Assembly: GCA_965223775.1 (NCBI GenBank)
Contig: OZ245021.1
Span: 3,100,001-3,164,000 of the forward strand
Source: JAJDXW01 sp965223775
GTDB taxonomy: Bacteria; Pseudomonadota; Gammaproteobacteria; HK1
Direction of reading: 5' to 3'
DNA: 64,000 nucleotides
The translations under genes and the position numbers were made by a program. Within the stretch, counting starts at the first letter, position 1, and each line of letters starts with the position of its first letter. Shown here piece by piece: positions 41,852 to 51,013 of this stretch. The notes under the pieces were generated by a model that made no database searches, had not been told where the DNA came from, and saw only the letters and a list, made by a program, of their open reading frames with translations.

Positions 41852-42985
41852 CTACAGCATGCGGCCGATCACGATCTTCTGGACCTCGCTCGTTCCCTCG
41901 TAGATCTGGAGGACGCGCGCATCGCGGTAGAGCTTCTCGACCGGAAAGTCGCCGAGATAGCCGTATCCGCCGTGGATCTGGATCGCGCCCGAGCATACCC
42001 GCTCCGCCATCTCCGACGCGAAGAGCTTCGCCATGGACGCCTCGCGGATGGAGTTCTCCCCGGCCGCCTCGAGAGCCGCGGCGTGGAGGTACATCTGGCG
42101 AGCCACCTCGACCTCGGTCGCCATCTCGGCGAGCCGGAACGCGATCGCCTGGTGCTCGACGATGGGCTTTCCGAACGCTTCGCGTTCGCGTGCATAGTCG
42201 CGCGCCGCCTCGAGGGCGGCCCGCGCCGTCCCCACCGCCTGGGCGGCGACCCCGATGCGACCCGCCGAGAGGTGGCCGAGCGCGATCCCGAGCCCCGCCC
42301 CGGGCGCTCCGAGCACGTCCTCGTCCGCCGCCTCCAGCCCGTCGAGGGCGATCTGGCAGGTATCGTTGGTCCGGTGGCCGAGCTTGGACTCCTTGCGCAC
42401 CACCCGGTAGCCGGGGCGATCGGTCGGACACAGGAAGCAGGTGATGCCGCGCTTCCCCGCCGCCGGATCGGTGACGGCCACGATCATGGCCAGGTCCGCG
42501 GTCGAGCCGGCGGTGATGAACGACTTGCTGCCCTCGATGGTCCAGCCGCCGCCGGACGCCCGCCGCCGCGCGCGGGTGCGGATCGCGGCCGCGTCCGAGC
42601 CGGCGTGGGGCTCGGTCAGCAGGATGGCCCCGATGAACTCTCCGCGGGCGAGCTTGGCAAGGCAGGCATCCTTCTGGGCCGGGGTCCCGTGCCGTGCGAT
42701 CGCGGCCGCGACCGGTGAATTGTTGGCGGCCATCATGTTCGCCACCCCGCAGTCGGCGGCCGCGACCTCCTCCATCGCGAGCACGTACGAGACGAAGTCG
42801 GCCCCGGCTCCGCCGTGCTCGGGCGGGATGCAGACCCCCATCAGCCCGACCTCGCCCATGCGCCGGTAGAGATCGCGCGGCGCGCCCCCGTCACGCTCCC
42901 AGGCGGCGGCGTGCGGCGCGATCTCGCGTTGCGCGAACGCTCGCGCGGTGTCCCGGACCGCGCGCTGCTCCTCGGTCAGCAGCAT
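41852..42985 (-). CDS. Acyl-CoA dehydrogenase
   Basis: 377 residues covering all three domains: N-terminal helical, middle beta (FIGAILLTEPHAGSDA, GSKSFITAG) and C-terminal helical with QIHGGYGYLGDFPVEKLYRDARVLQIYEGTSEVQ. The Glu in YEGTSE is the catalytic base in the main families. It oxidises an acyl-CoA at the alpha-beta position with FAD. It is divergent from an acyl-CoA ligase gene (97-bp gap), suggesting a shared acid-degradation role. Confidence 0.92.
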   Translation of the reverse strand: MLLTEEQRAVRDTARAFAQREIAPHAAAWERDGGAPRDLYRRMGEVGLMGVCIPPEHGGAGADFVSYVLAMEEVAAADCGVANMMAANNSPVAAAIARHGTPAQKDACLAKLARGEFIGAILLTEPHAGSDAAAIRTRARRRASGGGWTIEGSKSFITAGSTADLAMIVAVTDPAAGKRGITCFLCPTDRPGYRVVRKESKLGHRTNDTCQIALDGLEAADEDVLGAPGAGLGIALGHLSAGRIGVAAQAVGTARAALEAARDYAREREAFGKPIVEHQAIAFRLAEMATEVEVARQMYLHAAALEAAGENSIREASMAKLFASEMAERVCSGAIQIHGGYGYLGDFPVEKLYRDARVLQIYEGTSEVQKIVIGRML

Positions 42986-43082
42986 GGAGCCCCTCCTCTC
43001 CTCGTCTCCGGGTCAAATGCTATATGCTGGCCGGGCAGGGTCCAACCGGGCCCCGTATCCCATCGAAACGCGGAGCGAAATC

Positions 43083-44723
43083 ATGCACCTGCCGGACATG
43101 ACGGACTACGAAGAGACCTGTCGGCAAGTGCGGTTCGAGGCCCCGGAACACTACAACTTCGGGTTCGATCTCATTGATCATCGCGCGGAACATTCCGACA
43201 AGACCGCGTGCGTCGCGGCCGACCCACGCGGCGAGACCGTCATCGATCTCAGGTTCAGCGACCTCTCCCGCTCCTCGAACCGGTTCGCGAACGTCCTCCG
43301 GGAGCTCGGAGCGAGGCGCGGGGACCGCGCCTGCGTGATGATCGCCCGCATCCCGGCCTGGTACGACGTGCTCATCGGATGCGCCAAGGCCGGGGTCGTC
43401 GCGATGCCGGGGACTAACCTGCTGACCCCGAAGGACATCGAGTACCGGACCAACGCGGCGAAGGCCCGCTTCGCGATCGTGACGGACGACAACGCCGGCA
43501 AGATCGACGCCATCCGGGCCGCCTGTCCGACCCTCGATCGGTTCATCGTCATTTCCCGGGCGGGCGGGCCGGAGGCCGCGCGCCCGGGGTGGACAGGCTT
43601 TCGCGAGGCGATGGACGCGGCCTCGGAGACCTTCGTCCCCGAGCGCCCCACCCGCGCCGACGAGCCGATGCTCGTCTACTTCACCTCCGGCACGACGTCG
43701 ATGCCGAAGATGGTCCCGCGCGATTACGGCTATGCCCTCGCCCACGTGCTGACCGGGCGGTACTGGATGGATCTTCGCGAGGATGACGTGCACTGGACCC
43801 TCTCCGATACCGGCTGGGCCAAGGCGGCGTGGGGGGTGCTCTTCGCGCCCTGGCAGATGGGAGCCGCCATCGTCCTCCACGACGCGGAGGGCTTCGACGC
43901 CGACCTGCACCTGCGGCTCATCGGACGGCTCGGGGTGACCACGTTCTGCGCGCCGCCCACCGCCTACCGGCTGTTCGCGCAGATGGATCTCGGCGGGTAC
44001 GACCTCGGCTCGCTCCGCCACTCGCTCGGAGCGGGGGAGCCGCTCAATCCCGAGGTCATCAAGGTCTGGGAGGAGGCGACCGGAAACGTCATCCACGACG
44101 GCTACGGCCAGACCGAGACCATCAACGTCCTGGCGAACTACCCTGCCGTGCCCGTGCGCCCCGGCTCCATGGGCAAGCCGGTGCCGGGCTTCGACATCGA
44201 TGTCGTGGATGACGACGGCGCGCGGCTCGGGCCGGGGGAGATCGGCCATATCGCGATACGCACGGACGGCGGGGTCCGGCCGCCCGGGCTCTTCGACGAG
44301 TACGTCAACGCCCCCGAAATCAATGTGCGGGCATTCCGGCACGGGTGGTACTACACCGGCGACACCGCCACCCGGGACGAGGACGGCTATTTCTGGTTCG
44401 TGGGGCGTGCGGACGACATCATCAGCTCGGCGGGATACCGGATCAGCCCGTTCGAGGTGGAGAGCGCTCTGCTCGAGCACCCGGCGGTGGCGGAGTCCGC
44501 GGTGGTCGGGCGGCCCGACGCGCTGCGCGGCGAGATCGTCAAGGCGTACGTCGTTCTCGCGGAGAGCTACGACCCGTCACCCGCCCTCGTCACCGAAATT
44601 CAGGACTTCGTGAAACAGATCACCGCCCCCTACAAGTACCCGCGCGAGATCGAGTTCCGCCCTGCCCTGCCCAAGACCATCTCGGGAAAGATCCGGCGGG
44701 TCGAGCTGAGGGCCGAGCTCTAG
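43083..44723 (+). CDS. AMP-dependent acyl-CoA synthetase
   Basis: 546 residues from ATG 43083, with GGAG upstream. Adenylation motifs are present: YFTSGTTSMPKM (P-loop), DGYGQTET, TGDTATRDEDGYFWFVGRADDII and the final lysine in ISGKIRRVEL. The sequence resembles medium-chain fatty acid or aromatic acid ligases (FNFGFDLIDHRAEH-type start). The P-loop carries SMPKM where most members have GxPK. Exact acid not readable. Confidence 0.9.
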   Translation: MHLPDMTDYEETCRQVRFEAPEHYNFGFDLIDHRAEHSDKTACVAADPRGETVIDLRFSDLSRSSNRFANVLRELGARRGDRACVMIARIPAWYDVLIGCAKAGVVAMPGTNLLTPKDIEYRTNAAKARFAIVTDDNAGKIDAIRAACPTLDRFIVISRAGGPEAARPGWTGFREAMDAASETFVPERPTRADEPMLVYFTSGTTSMPKMVPRDYGYALAHVLTGRYWMDLREDDVHWTLSDTGWAKAAWGVLFAPWQMGAAIVLHDAEGFDADLHLRLIGRLGVTTFCAPPTAYRLFAQMDLGGYDLGSLRHSLGAGEPLNPEVIKVWEEATGNVIHDGYGQTETINVLANYPAVPVRPGSMGKPVPGFDIDVVDDDGARLGPGEIGHIAIRTDGGVRPPGLFDEYVNAPEINVRAFRHGWYYTGDTATRDEDGYFWFVGRADDIISSAGYRISPFEVESALLEHPAVAESAVVGRPDALRGEIVKAYVVLAESYDPSPALVTEIQDFVKQITAPYKYPREIEFRPALPKTISGKIRRVELRAEL

Positions 44724-44802
44724 GCGCGGATTCGCTTCTCGTGCTTGCGTGGCCGGCCTGAAGACGGTGCCCCGGCAGCGCCGGAGACGGCGGGAGAGCC
44801 TT

Positions 44803-45735
44803 TCAGCCGCGTGTCTCGTCGGGAGTCCAGACGGTGGCCAGGCGGGCGCCGCCGGGACCGAGCTCGAGCCTCGCCGGCAAGCCGAGAAGCGTCGCCCGGG
44901 CGGAGTCGCCGTGTCCGAAGGGCGCTCCCTCGAGCACCGGGATCCGCATTCGGTCCGCGAAGCGGGCGATGACTTCGGTCCCGGTAAACTGCCCGTCCGG
45001 CTCGCGTCCGCGGGTGAACTGGCCGAACACCAGCGCCCGCACGCCGCGCAGGATGCCGGCCTGAGCAAGCTGGACCAGCATGCGATCGATGGCGTAGCCC
45101 CGCTCGCCGGTATCCTCCACGATGAGGATGCACCCCGCGGGGCGCACGCTCCAGGGCGTGCCGAGCAGAGACTGGAGCGTCTTGAGATTGCCGCCCACAA
45201 GCGGCCCGCGGACCACCCGCGGGCGGCGGGCCGCCGAGTTGAGAGGCCGGAGCGGGCACGACAAGCGGGAGGTCCTGCCGGCGATCACCCCGAGCAGCTC
45301 GTCGAGGGAGCTCTGCGACAATCTTCCGCTTCCGAGATCGGAAAGGGTCGCCGCGTGCAGGGTGGGCCAGCCCCAATGCTGATTGATGAACACGTGCAGC
45401 GCGGTGACATCGCTGAATCCCACCAGCAGCTTGTGCCGCACGGGAACCGCCCCGCGCGCGAGCCTCGGCAGGAGCCGCTGGCTCCCGTATCCGCCACGGG
45501 CACACCAGATCACCGAGGAATCGGCGCGCCGCAAGGCGCGGTGCAGCGTCCGGTATCGCGATGCGTCAGGGGCGGCGACGATGCCGGACCCCTCGAAGAG
45601 ATCGGGGGGCACCCGCGGGCGGAATCCCCAGCCTTCGAGCACTGCGACCCCCGCCGAGAGCGCCTCCCGGCTGCATGCGGAGGCCGGGGCGACGATGTCG
45701 ACGACATCGCCGGGGCGGATGGACGGGACGCGCAC
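44803..45735 (-). CDS. LD-carboxypeptidase (peptidase S66)
   Basis: 310 residues from GTG 45735. The S66 catalytic triad is visible: Ser108 (VGFSDVT), Glu207 (LIVEDTGE) and His275 (PFGHGD), with the typical CARGGYGSQRLL at 78-89. It trims tetrapeptides to tripeptides in cell-wall recycling. It starts 5 bp after the MlaC-like gene, so the pair is probably one transcript concerned with the cell envelope. Confidence 0.92.
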   Translation of the reverse strand: MRVPSIRPGDVVDIVAPASACSREALSAGVAVLEGWGFRPRVPPDLFEGSGIVAAPDASRYRTLHRALRRADSSVIWCARGGYGSQRLLPRLARGAVPVRHKLLVGFSDVTALHVFINQHWGWPTLHAATLSDLGSGRLSQSSLDELLGVIAGRTSRLSCPLRPLNSAARRPRVVRGPLVGGNLKTLQSLLGTPWSVRPAGCILIVEDTGERGYAIDRMLVQLAQAGILRGVRALVFGQFTRGREPDGQFTGTEVIARFADRMRIPVLEGAPFGHGDSARATLLGLPARLELGPGGARLATVWTPDETRG

Positions 45736-45740
45736 CGGGT

Positions 45741-46379
45741 TCAGCCCCGGGCGCTCGCCGCCCTGATCGTTCGTTCGTGCAACTTTTCGACGAGACTCGA
45801 GAAACCGTCCCTTCGGATCACCGCCTCGAACTCCTGCCGCTGCACCAGGAGAAGGCTCACCCCCGCCACCGTGAGGTCGATGATTCGAATACCGTCCCGC
45901 GCCGAACGCAGCCGCCAGTCGGCGTCGACCCAGTCGCCCTTGCCGGTCCGGAGCTCGGACTTGACGACGACATCACGCTTTCCGCGCGGGCGCGCACCGA
46001 GAATCCTCATGTGGTCGCGGCTGTACTTGGCGATATGGGGCAGGTAGACGTGCACCACGAACTCGGGGAACAGCTCGCGGAACCGGCGCCGTTCGTCGGG
46101 GTCGAGCTTCCGCCAATACCGCCCCAGCACGGCGCGGGTGATGAATTCGATGTCGAAGGCCGAACGGATGAGGGAATCCATCGCCTTCCACCGTGCCGCC
46201 TCGTCGGAAGCGTACATCCCCCACGTCCGGACCGCATCGTCCGCGAGCTTCTCGACGAACGCCCGCGACGCCTCGATGCCGGGACGGTCCGCCGCTCCGG
46301 CCGGAACCGCGAGCAGGGCCGCGACGATCGCCACGGCCGCCGCGCTCCGTATCGCAATGGGATTCATCAACGCAGTCAT
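45741..46379 (-). CDS. MlaC/Ttg2D-like phospholipid-binding protein
   Basis: 212 residues from ATG 46379 (ATG 46367 also possible). A signal peptide ends near PAGAADRPG. The mature part keeps the MlaC pattern: AFDIEFITRAVLGRYWRKLDPDERRRFRELF and WRLRSARDGIRIIDLTVAGVSLLLVQRQEF with FSSLVEKLHER near the end. MlaC ferries phospholipid between the outer membrane and the inner-membrane Mla complex. No mlaABDEF genes are nearby. Confidence 0.88.
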   Translation of the reverse strand: MTALMNPIAIRSAAAVAIVAALLAVPAGAADRPGIEASRAFVEKLADDAVRTWGMYASDEAARWKAMDSLIRSAFDIEFITRAVLGRYWRKLDPDERRRFRELFPEFVVHVYLPHIAKYSRDHMRILGARPRGKRDVVVKSELRTGKGDWVDADWRLRSARDGIRIIDLTVAGVSLLLVQRQEFEAVIRRDGFSSLVEKLHERTIRAASARG

Positions 46380-46519
46380 TCCCCGTCCTACGCGCTCCTT
46401 CGTCCGACATCCTCCAGCCCCCGGACGCAAATCTTACCCGTGCACCGAACGGCCCGCACCCCGATCGAACACCGACACCGGGATCGTCCTGTTTCCAAGT
46501 CTTCCCATGGAGTTACGAC

Positions 46520-47869
46520 TTGAATCTCCGCTCCCACCTGAGGGCCACGATTCGCCTGGCCGCCCCGGTGATGGTCAGCCGGCTCGGGATCCTCACCATC
46601 GTCGCGGCGGACACGGCCATGACGGGCTGGGCCGGAACGCGCGAGCTCGCCGCCCTCGCCATTTCCGCCGCCCCGCACACCCCCTTCCTCCTCATCGGGG
46701 TCGGGCTGTGCACCGGCACTGTCGTGCTGGCCTCCCAGGCGGAGGGGGCCGGAAAGCTCCGGGAGTCCGGATTCATCCTGCGGGCCGCGTGGCGGCAGGC
46801 CTGGATCGCCGGGGTCATCCTGCTCGGACTCTTCCACACCGGCGAATGGTCGCTTCTCGCTCTCGGGCAGAGCCCCTCGCTTGCCATCGAGGGGGCGGAG
46901 GTGCTCGCCATGTACGGCTGGGGCATGCCGGCGGTCCTGGTGTTCGCGGCGACCACGATGTTTCTCGAGGCGATCGGCCGCCCGCTGCCCGGCATGGTCT
47001 TCATGCTGGTCGCGAACGTGCTGAACGCGGGCTTCAACTGGATGTTCATCTACGGCCACCTCGGCGCCCCGGAGATGGGGGCGGAAGGCGCTGCCCTGGC
47101 AACGAGCATCGCCCGGTGGATCTGCGCCGCGGGCCTCGTGGCCTGGGTGTACGCAACCCTCGGCTCCTCCCGCCTCGGCGCCCGGCCCGGACGCCCGGGG
47201 CTCGGAAGGAACCGACGAAGGCGCGCTCATCGGGCCGGCCGGCGCCTTCTCTCGGTCGGCATCCCGATCGGTGTGGCCCACGGGTTCGAATCCGGCGCGT
47301 TCGCGTCCCTGACGGTCTTCGCCGGTTGGCTCGGCGGCGCCGAGGTAGCCGCCTTCGGCATCGTGCTCAATCTCTTCGCCCTTCCCTTCATGCCGGCTCT
47401 CGGTCTCGCGACCGCCGCCAACGTCCGGGTGGGTCAGGCGTTCGGGCGCGGTGACCGGGAGGGCGCGCGGGAGGCGGCGTGGGCCGCGTTCCGCATCATC
47501 CTCGTCCTGCAGTCGTGCATCTCCCTCGGCTACGTTCTCTTCGCCGGGTTCCTCGCAGGGCTCTACACCGGGGAGTCCGCCGTCCTTGCAATCGCGATCC
47601 CGGCGGTGCGGGTCGCGGGGCTCGTGCTCCTCCCGGACGCGCTCCAGGTGGTGCTGGTGGGTTGTCTCCGCGGACTTTCCGACGTATGGCCGGCCACCGG
47701 CCTCTTCATGGTCGCGTTCTGGGGAACGATGGTGCCGTCCGCGTGGTGGCTCGGAGTACATCTGGACCTCGGCGCGCCCGGCCTCGTCGCCTCCGTCGGC
47801 ATCGGATGCATCGCCGCCGTCGCGCTGCTCGCGCTGCGGTTCCGGCGCGTCGTCGCACGGGCGATCTGA
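46520..47869 (+). CDS. MATE-family efflux transporter
   Basis: 449 residues from TTG 46520, with GGAG 7 bases upstream; no ATG or GTG gives a full N-terminus. Twelve hydrophobic segments in two six-helix bundles. MATE features: PVMVSRLGILTIVAADTAMTGWAG at the start, EAIGRPLPGMVFMLVANVLNAGFNWMFIYG in the first bundle and GVGLATAANVRVGQAFG-type sequence in the second. Probably a cation-coupled exporter of organic cations. Substrate unknown. Confidence 0.88.
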   Translation: MNLRSHLRATIRLAAPVMVSRLGILTIVAADTAMTGWAGTRELAALAISAAPHTPFLLIGVGLCTGTVVLASQAEGAGKLRESGFILRAAWRQAWIAGVILLGLFHTGEWSLLALGQSPSLAIEGAEVLAMYGWGMPAVLVFAATTMFLEAIGRPLPGMVFMLVANVLNAGFNWMFIYGHLGAPEMGAEGAALATSIARWICAAGLVAWVYATLGSSRLGARPGRPGLGRNRRRRAHRAGRRLLSVGIPIGVAHGFESGAFASLTVFAGWLGGAEVAAFGIVLNLFALPFMPALGLATAANVRVGQAFGRGDREGAREAAWAAFRIILVLQSCISLGYVLFAGFLAGLYTGESAVLAIAIPAVRVAGLVLLPDALQVVLVGCLRGLSDVWPATGLFMVAFWGTMVPSAWWLGVHLDLGAPGLVASVGIGCIAAVALLALRFRRVVARAI

Positions 47870-48016
47870 GCCGCGGGCGGGGACCGCCCCGAGAAAACCG
47901 GGCGGCGCAACCGGTATGATTCGCTGCTCCGGGCGAACGCCGGCCAGCGTCCCGAACGAGATCCCTGGAAACCGGCCGGCCGGTCCGGCAGCCGGAGCCC
48001 GCCCGAGAAGATCGCC

Positions 48017-50959
48017 ATGCCTCACCATCGCCCCTCCGCCCGCGGTCCCGGACGCCGCGGCGACCCCGCCCTCGCGAATCGTCTGGCCCGGGCGATCGAG
48101 GGCGAGGTGCTCTTCGATCCCGCGAGCCGCGGGCGGTACGCCACCGACGCCTCCATCTATCAGATCGAGCCCGTCGGGGTCGTGGTTCCCCGGACCGAAG
48201 CGGACGTTGCCCGCATCGTCGAAGTGACCGCCGAGAGCGGCACGCCTCTTCTCGCCCGCGGCGGCGGCACCTCCCAGTGCGGGCAGACGGTGGGTGATGC
48301 GCTCGTCGTGGACTTCAGCAAATACCTGAACGCAGTCCTCGATCTGGACATCGAAGGGCGCCGCGCCACCGTGCAGCCGGGCCTCGTGCTCGACCACCTC
48401 AACCGCGTCCTGCGCCCGCACGGCCTCTTCTTTCCCGTGGACGTATCCACCGGCAGCCGTGCGACGCTCGGGGGCATGGCGGGCAACAACAGTTGCGGCG
48501 CGCGCTCGATCCGCTACGGAAACATGGTGCACAACGTGCACGCGATCGAAGGGCTGCTGGCCGACGGCACGGCCGGGCGCTTCGGACCGGTCGCGGGCAA
48601 TCCGGGGGCGGAAGGCCCCGCCACGCCCCTCGTGGAGCTCCTCGCGCGGGTGCGCGACATCGCCGCAAACCACGCCGGGGCCATCGACCGGGGGTTTCCG
48701 AAGCTGCTGCGCCGCGTCGGCGGCTACAACCTCGATACCGTCGATCCGGGCGGGCACAACTTCGCCTCGCTGCTGGTGGGCTCGGAGGGATCGCTCGCGA
48801 CGTTCACGCGAATCGAGCTCGATCTGCAGCCGATCCCTCCCCACCGGATGCTCGGGATCTGCCACTTCCCGACGTTTCGACGGGCGATGGAGGTCACCCG
48901 GCACATCGTGGATCTCTCTCCGACCGCGGTGGAGCTGGTGGACCGTACCCTGCTCGATCTCTCCCGCGACATCGCGATGTTCCGGCCGGTGGTGGAACGG
49001 TTCGTGCACGGCGAACCGCAGGCTCTGCTCCTCGTTGAATTCGCGGGCGAAGATCGCGCGGAGCAGCAACGCAAGCTCGCCCGGCTGGCCGAGTTGCTGC
49101 GCGACTTCGGGCTGCCGGAAGCGGTCGTGGAAGCGACCGAACCGTCCGATCAGTCCGCCGTCTGGGAGCTCCGCAAGGCGGGACTCAACATCGTGATGTC
49201 GATGAAGGGCGACGGAAAGCCCGTCTCGTTCATCGAAGACTGCGCGGTGGGGCTCGAGGACCTTCCCGACTATACCGAACGGCTCAACTCCATATTCGAA
49301 CGGCACGGCACCACCGGCACCTGGTATGCGCACGCGTCCGTGGGGTGCCTGCACGTGCGGCCGATCCTCAACCTCAAGGACGAGGCGCACGCGCACAAGA
49401 TGAGGGCCATCGCCGAGGAGGCGTTCGCGATGGTGCGCGAGTATCGAGGCTCGCACTCCGGCGAGCACGGAGACGGGCTCGTGCGCTCCGAGTTCCACGA
49501 GGCGATGTTCGGCCGCGAGGTGGTCCAGGCGTTCGAGGAGGTCAAGGACGCCTTCGATCCCGAGGGCCGGCTCAACCCCGGAAAGATCGTACGTCCGCCC
49601 CGGATGGACGATCGGTCCCTCTTTCGCTACCCGCCCGGCTACCGGACCCCGGAGATCGACACGATCCTCGACTGGTCCGAGTGGCACGGATTCGCCGGCG
49701 CGGTCGAGATGTGCAACAACAACGGGGCCTGCCGCAAGCGCGACCCCGGCGTGATGTGCCCCTCGTTTCGGGTGACCGGCGACGAACAGCACCTCACCCG
49801 CGGCCGCGCGAATACCCTGCGCCTCGCCCTGTCCGGCCGCCTGGGAGCGGATGCCCTCACCTCCGGCGCGGTGGCCGAGGCGCTCGATCTCTGCATCGGA
49901 TGCAAGGGATGCAAGCGCGAATGCCCGACCGGGGTGGACATGGCGCGGATGAAGATCGAGTTCCTGCACCACCACCGCCGCCGGCACGGACTGCCGCTTC
50001 GCGAACGGCTCGTCGCATGGCTTCCGCGCTACGCGCCGTTCGCGGCCCGCGCGCCGGCCCTTCTCAACGTGCGGGACCGTTCGCCGCTCCTGGCGCGGCT
50101 CAGCGAACGGTGGCTCGGCTTCAGTGCCCGCCGGCCCCTGCCGCACTGGCGGCGCGACGCATTCCGGCCGCGGGTGGAGCTCTGCGGCCCCGCTCCGACC
50201 GCCGAGACCGCCGATGATCCGCGAGAGGAGGTCGTGTTGTTCGCCGACACGTTCACTCGCTGGTTCGAACCCGGGATCCCCCGTGCGGCGGTCCGCATCC
50301 TGCGGGCGGCGGGCTGCCGGGTGCGGACGGCGGAAGCGGGCGGGCGGCCTCTTTGCTGCGGGCGAACCTTTCTCACCAACGGACTCCCCCGAGAAGCCCG
50401 CGCCGAGGCGCGCCGGACCCTCGCCGCACTCCTCCCGTTCGCCGAGCGCGGGGTCCCGATCATCGGGGTCGAACCGTCGTGCCTCTACACGTTTCGCGAC
50501 GAGATCCCGGCCCTGCTCCCCGGCCCGGAAAGCCGGCAGGTCGCCAGACACGCGATGCTGCTCGAGGAGTGGCTCGCGCGCGAACGAGACCGCGGCGCCC
50601 TGCGGCTGCGGCTCCGGCCGATTCCGGCCCGGCGCGTGCTCGTGCACGGCCACTGCCATCAGAAGGCGTTCGGGGCCGCGGGAGCGGTGGGGGACGCCCT
50701 CGGACTGATTCCGGGAATCGAGATCGAGAACATCGAATCGAGCTGCTGCGGGATGGCGGGAGCCTTCGGCCACGAGGCCGAACACTTCGATGTCTCGATG
50801 CGGATGGGTGAGCTCTCTCTCCTCCCCGCCGTCCGGGAAGCGCCGGCCGACACCCGGATCGTCGCAGGAGGGACGAGCTGCCGGCAGCAGATTGCGGACG
50901 GCGCCGCCCGCCGCGCCTGCCATCCGGCGGAAGTGCTGGACGAGGCGCTCGCGCGATGA
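48017..50959 (+). CDS. Fused FAD-binding and Fe-S-binding dehydrogenase (YdiJ/D-2-hydroxyglutarate dehydrogenase-like)
   Basis: 980 residues. The N-terminal half is a VAO-type FAD-linked oxidase (LLARGGGTSQCGQTVGDALVVDFSKYLN, GNNSCGARSIRYG, SGEHGDGLVR). From about residue 555 an Fe-S part follows with CNNNGACRKRD and CIGCKGCKRECP, then two CCG domains (LCCGRTF; SSCCGMAG). The same fusion is seen in E. coli YdiJ. Such enzymes oxidise D-2-hydroxy acids and feed electrons to the membrane chain. Confidence 0.9.
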   Translation: MPHHRPSARGPGRRGDPALANRLARAIEGEVLFDPASRGRYATDASIYQIEPVGVVVPRTEADVARIVEVTAESGTPLLARGGGTSQCGQTVGDALVVDFSKYLNAVLDLDIEGRRATVQPGLVLDHLNRVLRPHGLFFPVDVSTGSRATLGGMAGNNSCGARSIRYGNMVHNVHAIEGLLADGTAGRFGPVAGNPGAEGPATPLVELLARVRDIAANHAGAIDRGFPKLLRRVGGYNLDTVDPGGHNFASLLVGSEGSLATFTRIELDLQPIPPHRMLGICHFPTFRRAMEVTRHIVDLSPTAVELVDRTLLDLSRDIAMFRPVVERFVHGEPQALLLVEFAGEDRAEQQRKLARLAELLRDFGLPEAVVEATEPSDQSAVWELRKAGLNIVMSMKGDGKPVSFIEDCAVGLEDLPDYTERLNSIFERHGTTGTWYAHASVGCLHVRPILNLKDEAHAHKMRAIAEEAFAMVREYRGSHSGEHGDGLVRSEFHEAMFGREVVQAFEEVKDAFDPEGRLNPGKIVRPPRMDDRSLFRYPPGYRTPEIDTILDWSEWHGFAGAVEMCNNNGACRKRDPGVMCPSFRVTGDEQHLTRGRANTLRLALSGRLGADALTSGAVAEALDLCIGCKGCKRECPTGVDMARMKIEFLHHHRRRHGLPLRERLVAWLPRYAPFAARAPALLNVRDRSPLLARLSERWLGFSARRPLPHWRRDAFRPRVELCGPAPTAETADDPREEVVLFADTFTRWFEPGIPRAAVRILRAAGCRVRTAEAGGRPLCCGRTFLTNGLPREARAEARRTLAALLPFAERGVPIIGVEPSCLYTFRDEIPALLPGPESRQVARHAMLLEEWLARERDRGALRLRLRPIPARRVLVHGHCHQKAFGAAGAVGDALGLIPGIEIENIESSCCGMAGAFGHEAEHFDVSMRMGELSLLPAVREAPADTRIVAGGTSCRQQIADGAARRACHPAEVLDEALAR

Positions 50960-51013
50960 ATCCGGCCCCCGGTCTCCTGCTGCCCCCGGATCCGGTTACG
51001 GGGTGAGCCCGAA

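Noticed and set aside
46388..50923. 1511-codon open frame on the minus strand
   Set aside because: It is antisense to the MATE and FAD/Fe-S genes, is low in complexity (Arg/Gly/Ala/Pro-rich) and shows no domain. High GC content removes stops from shadow frames here.
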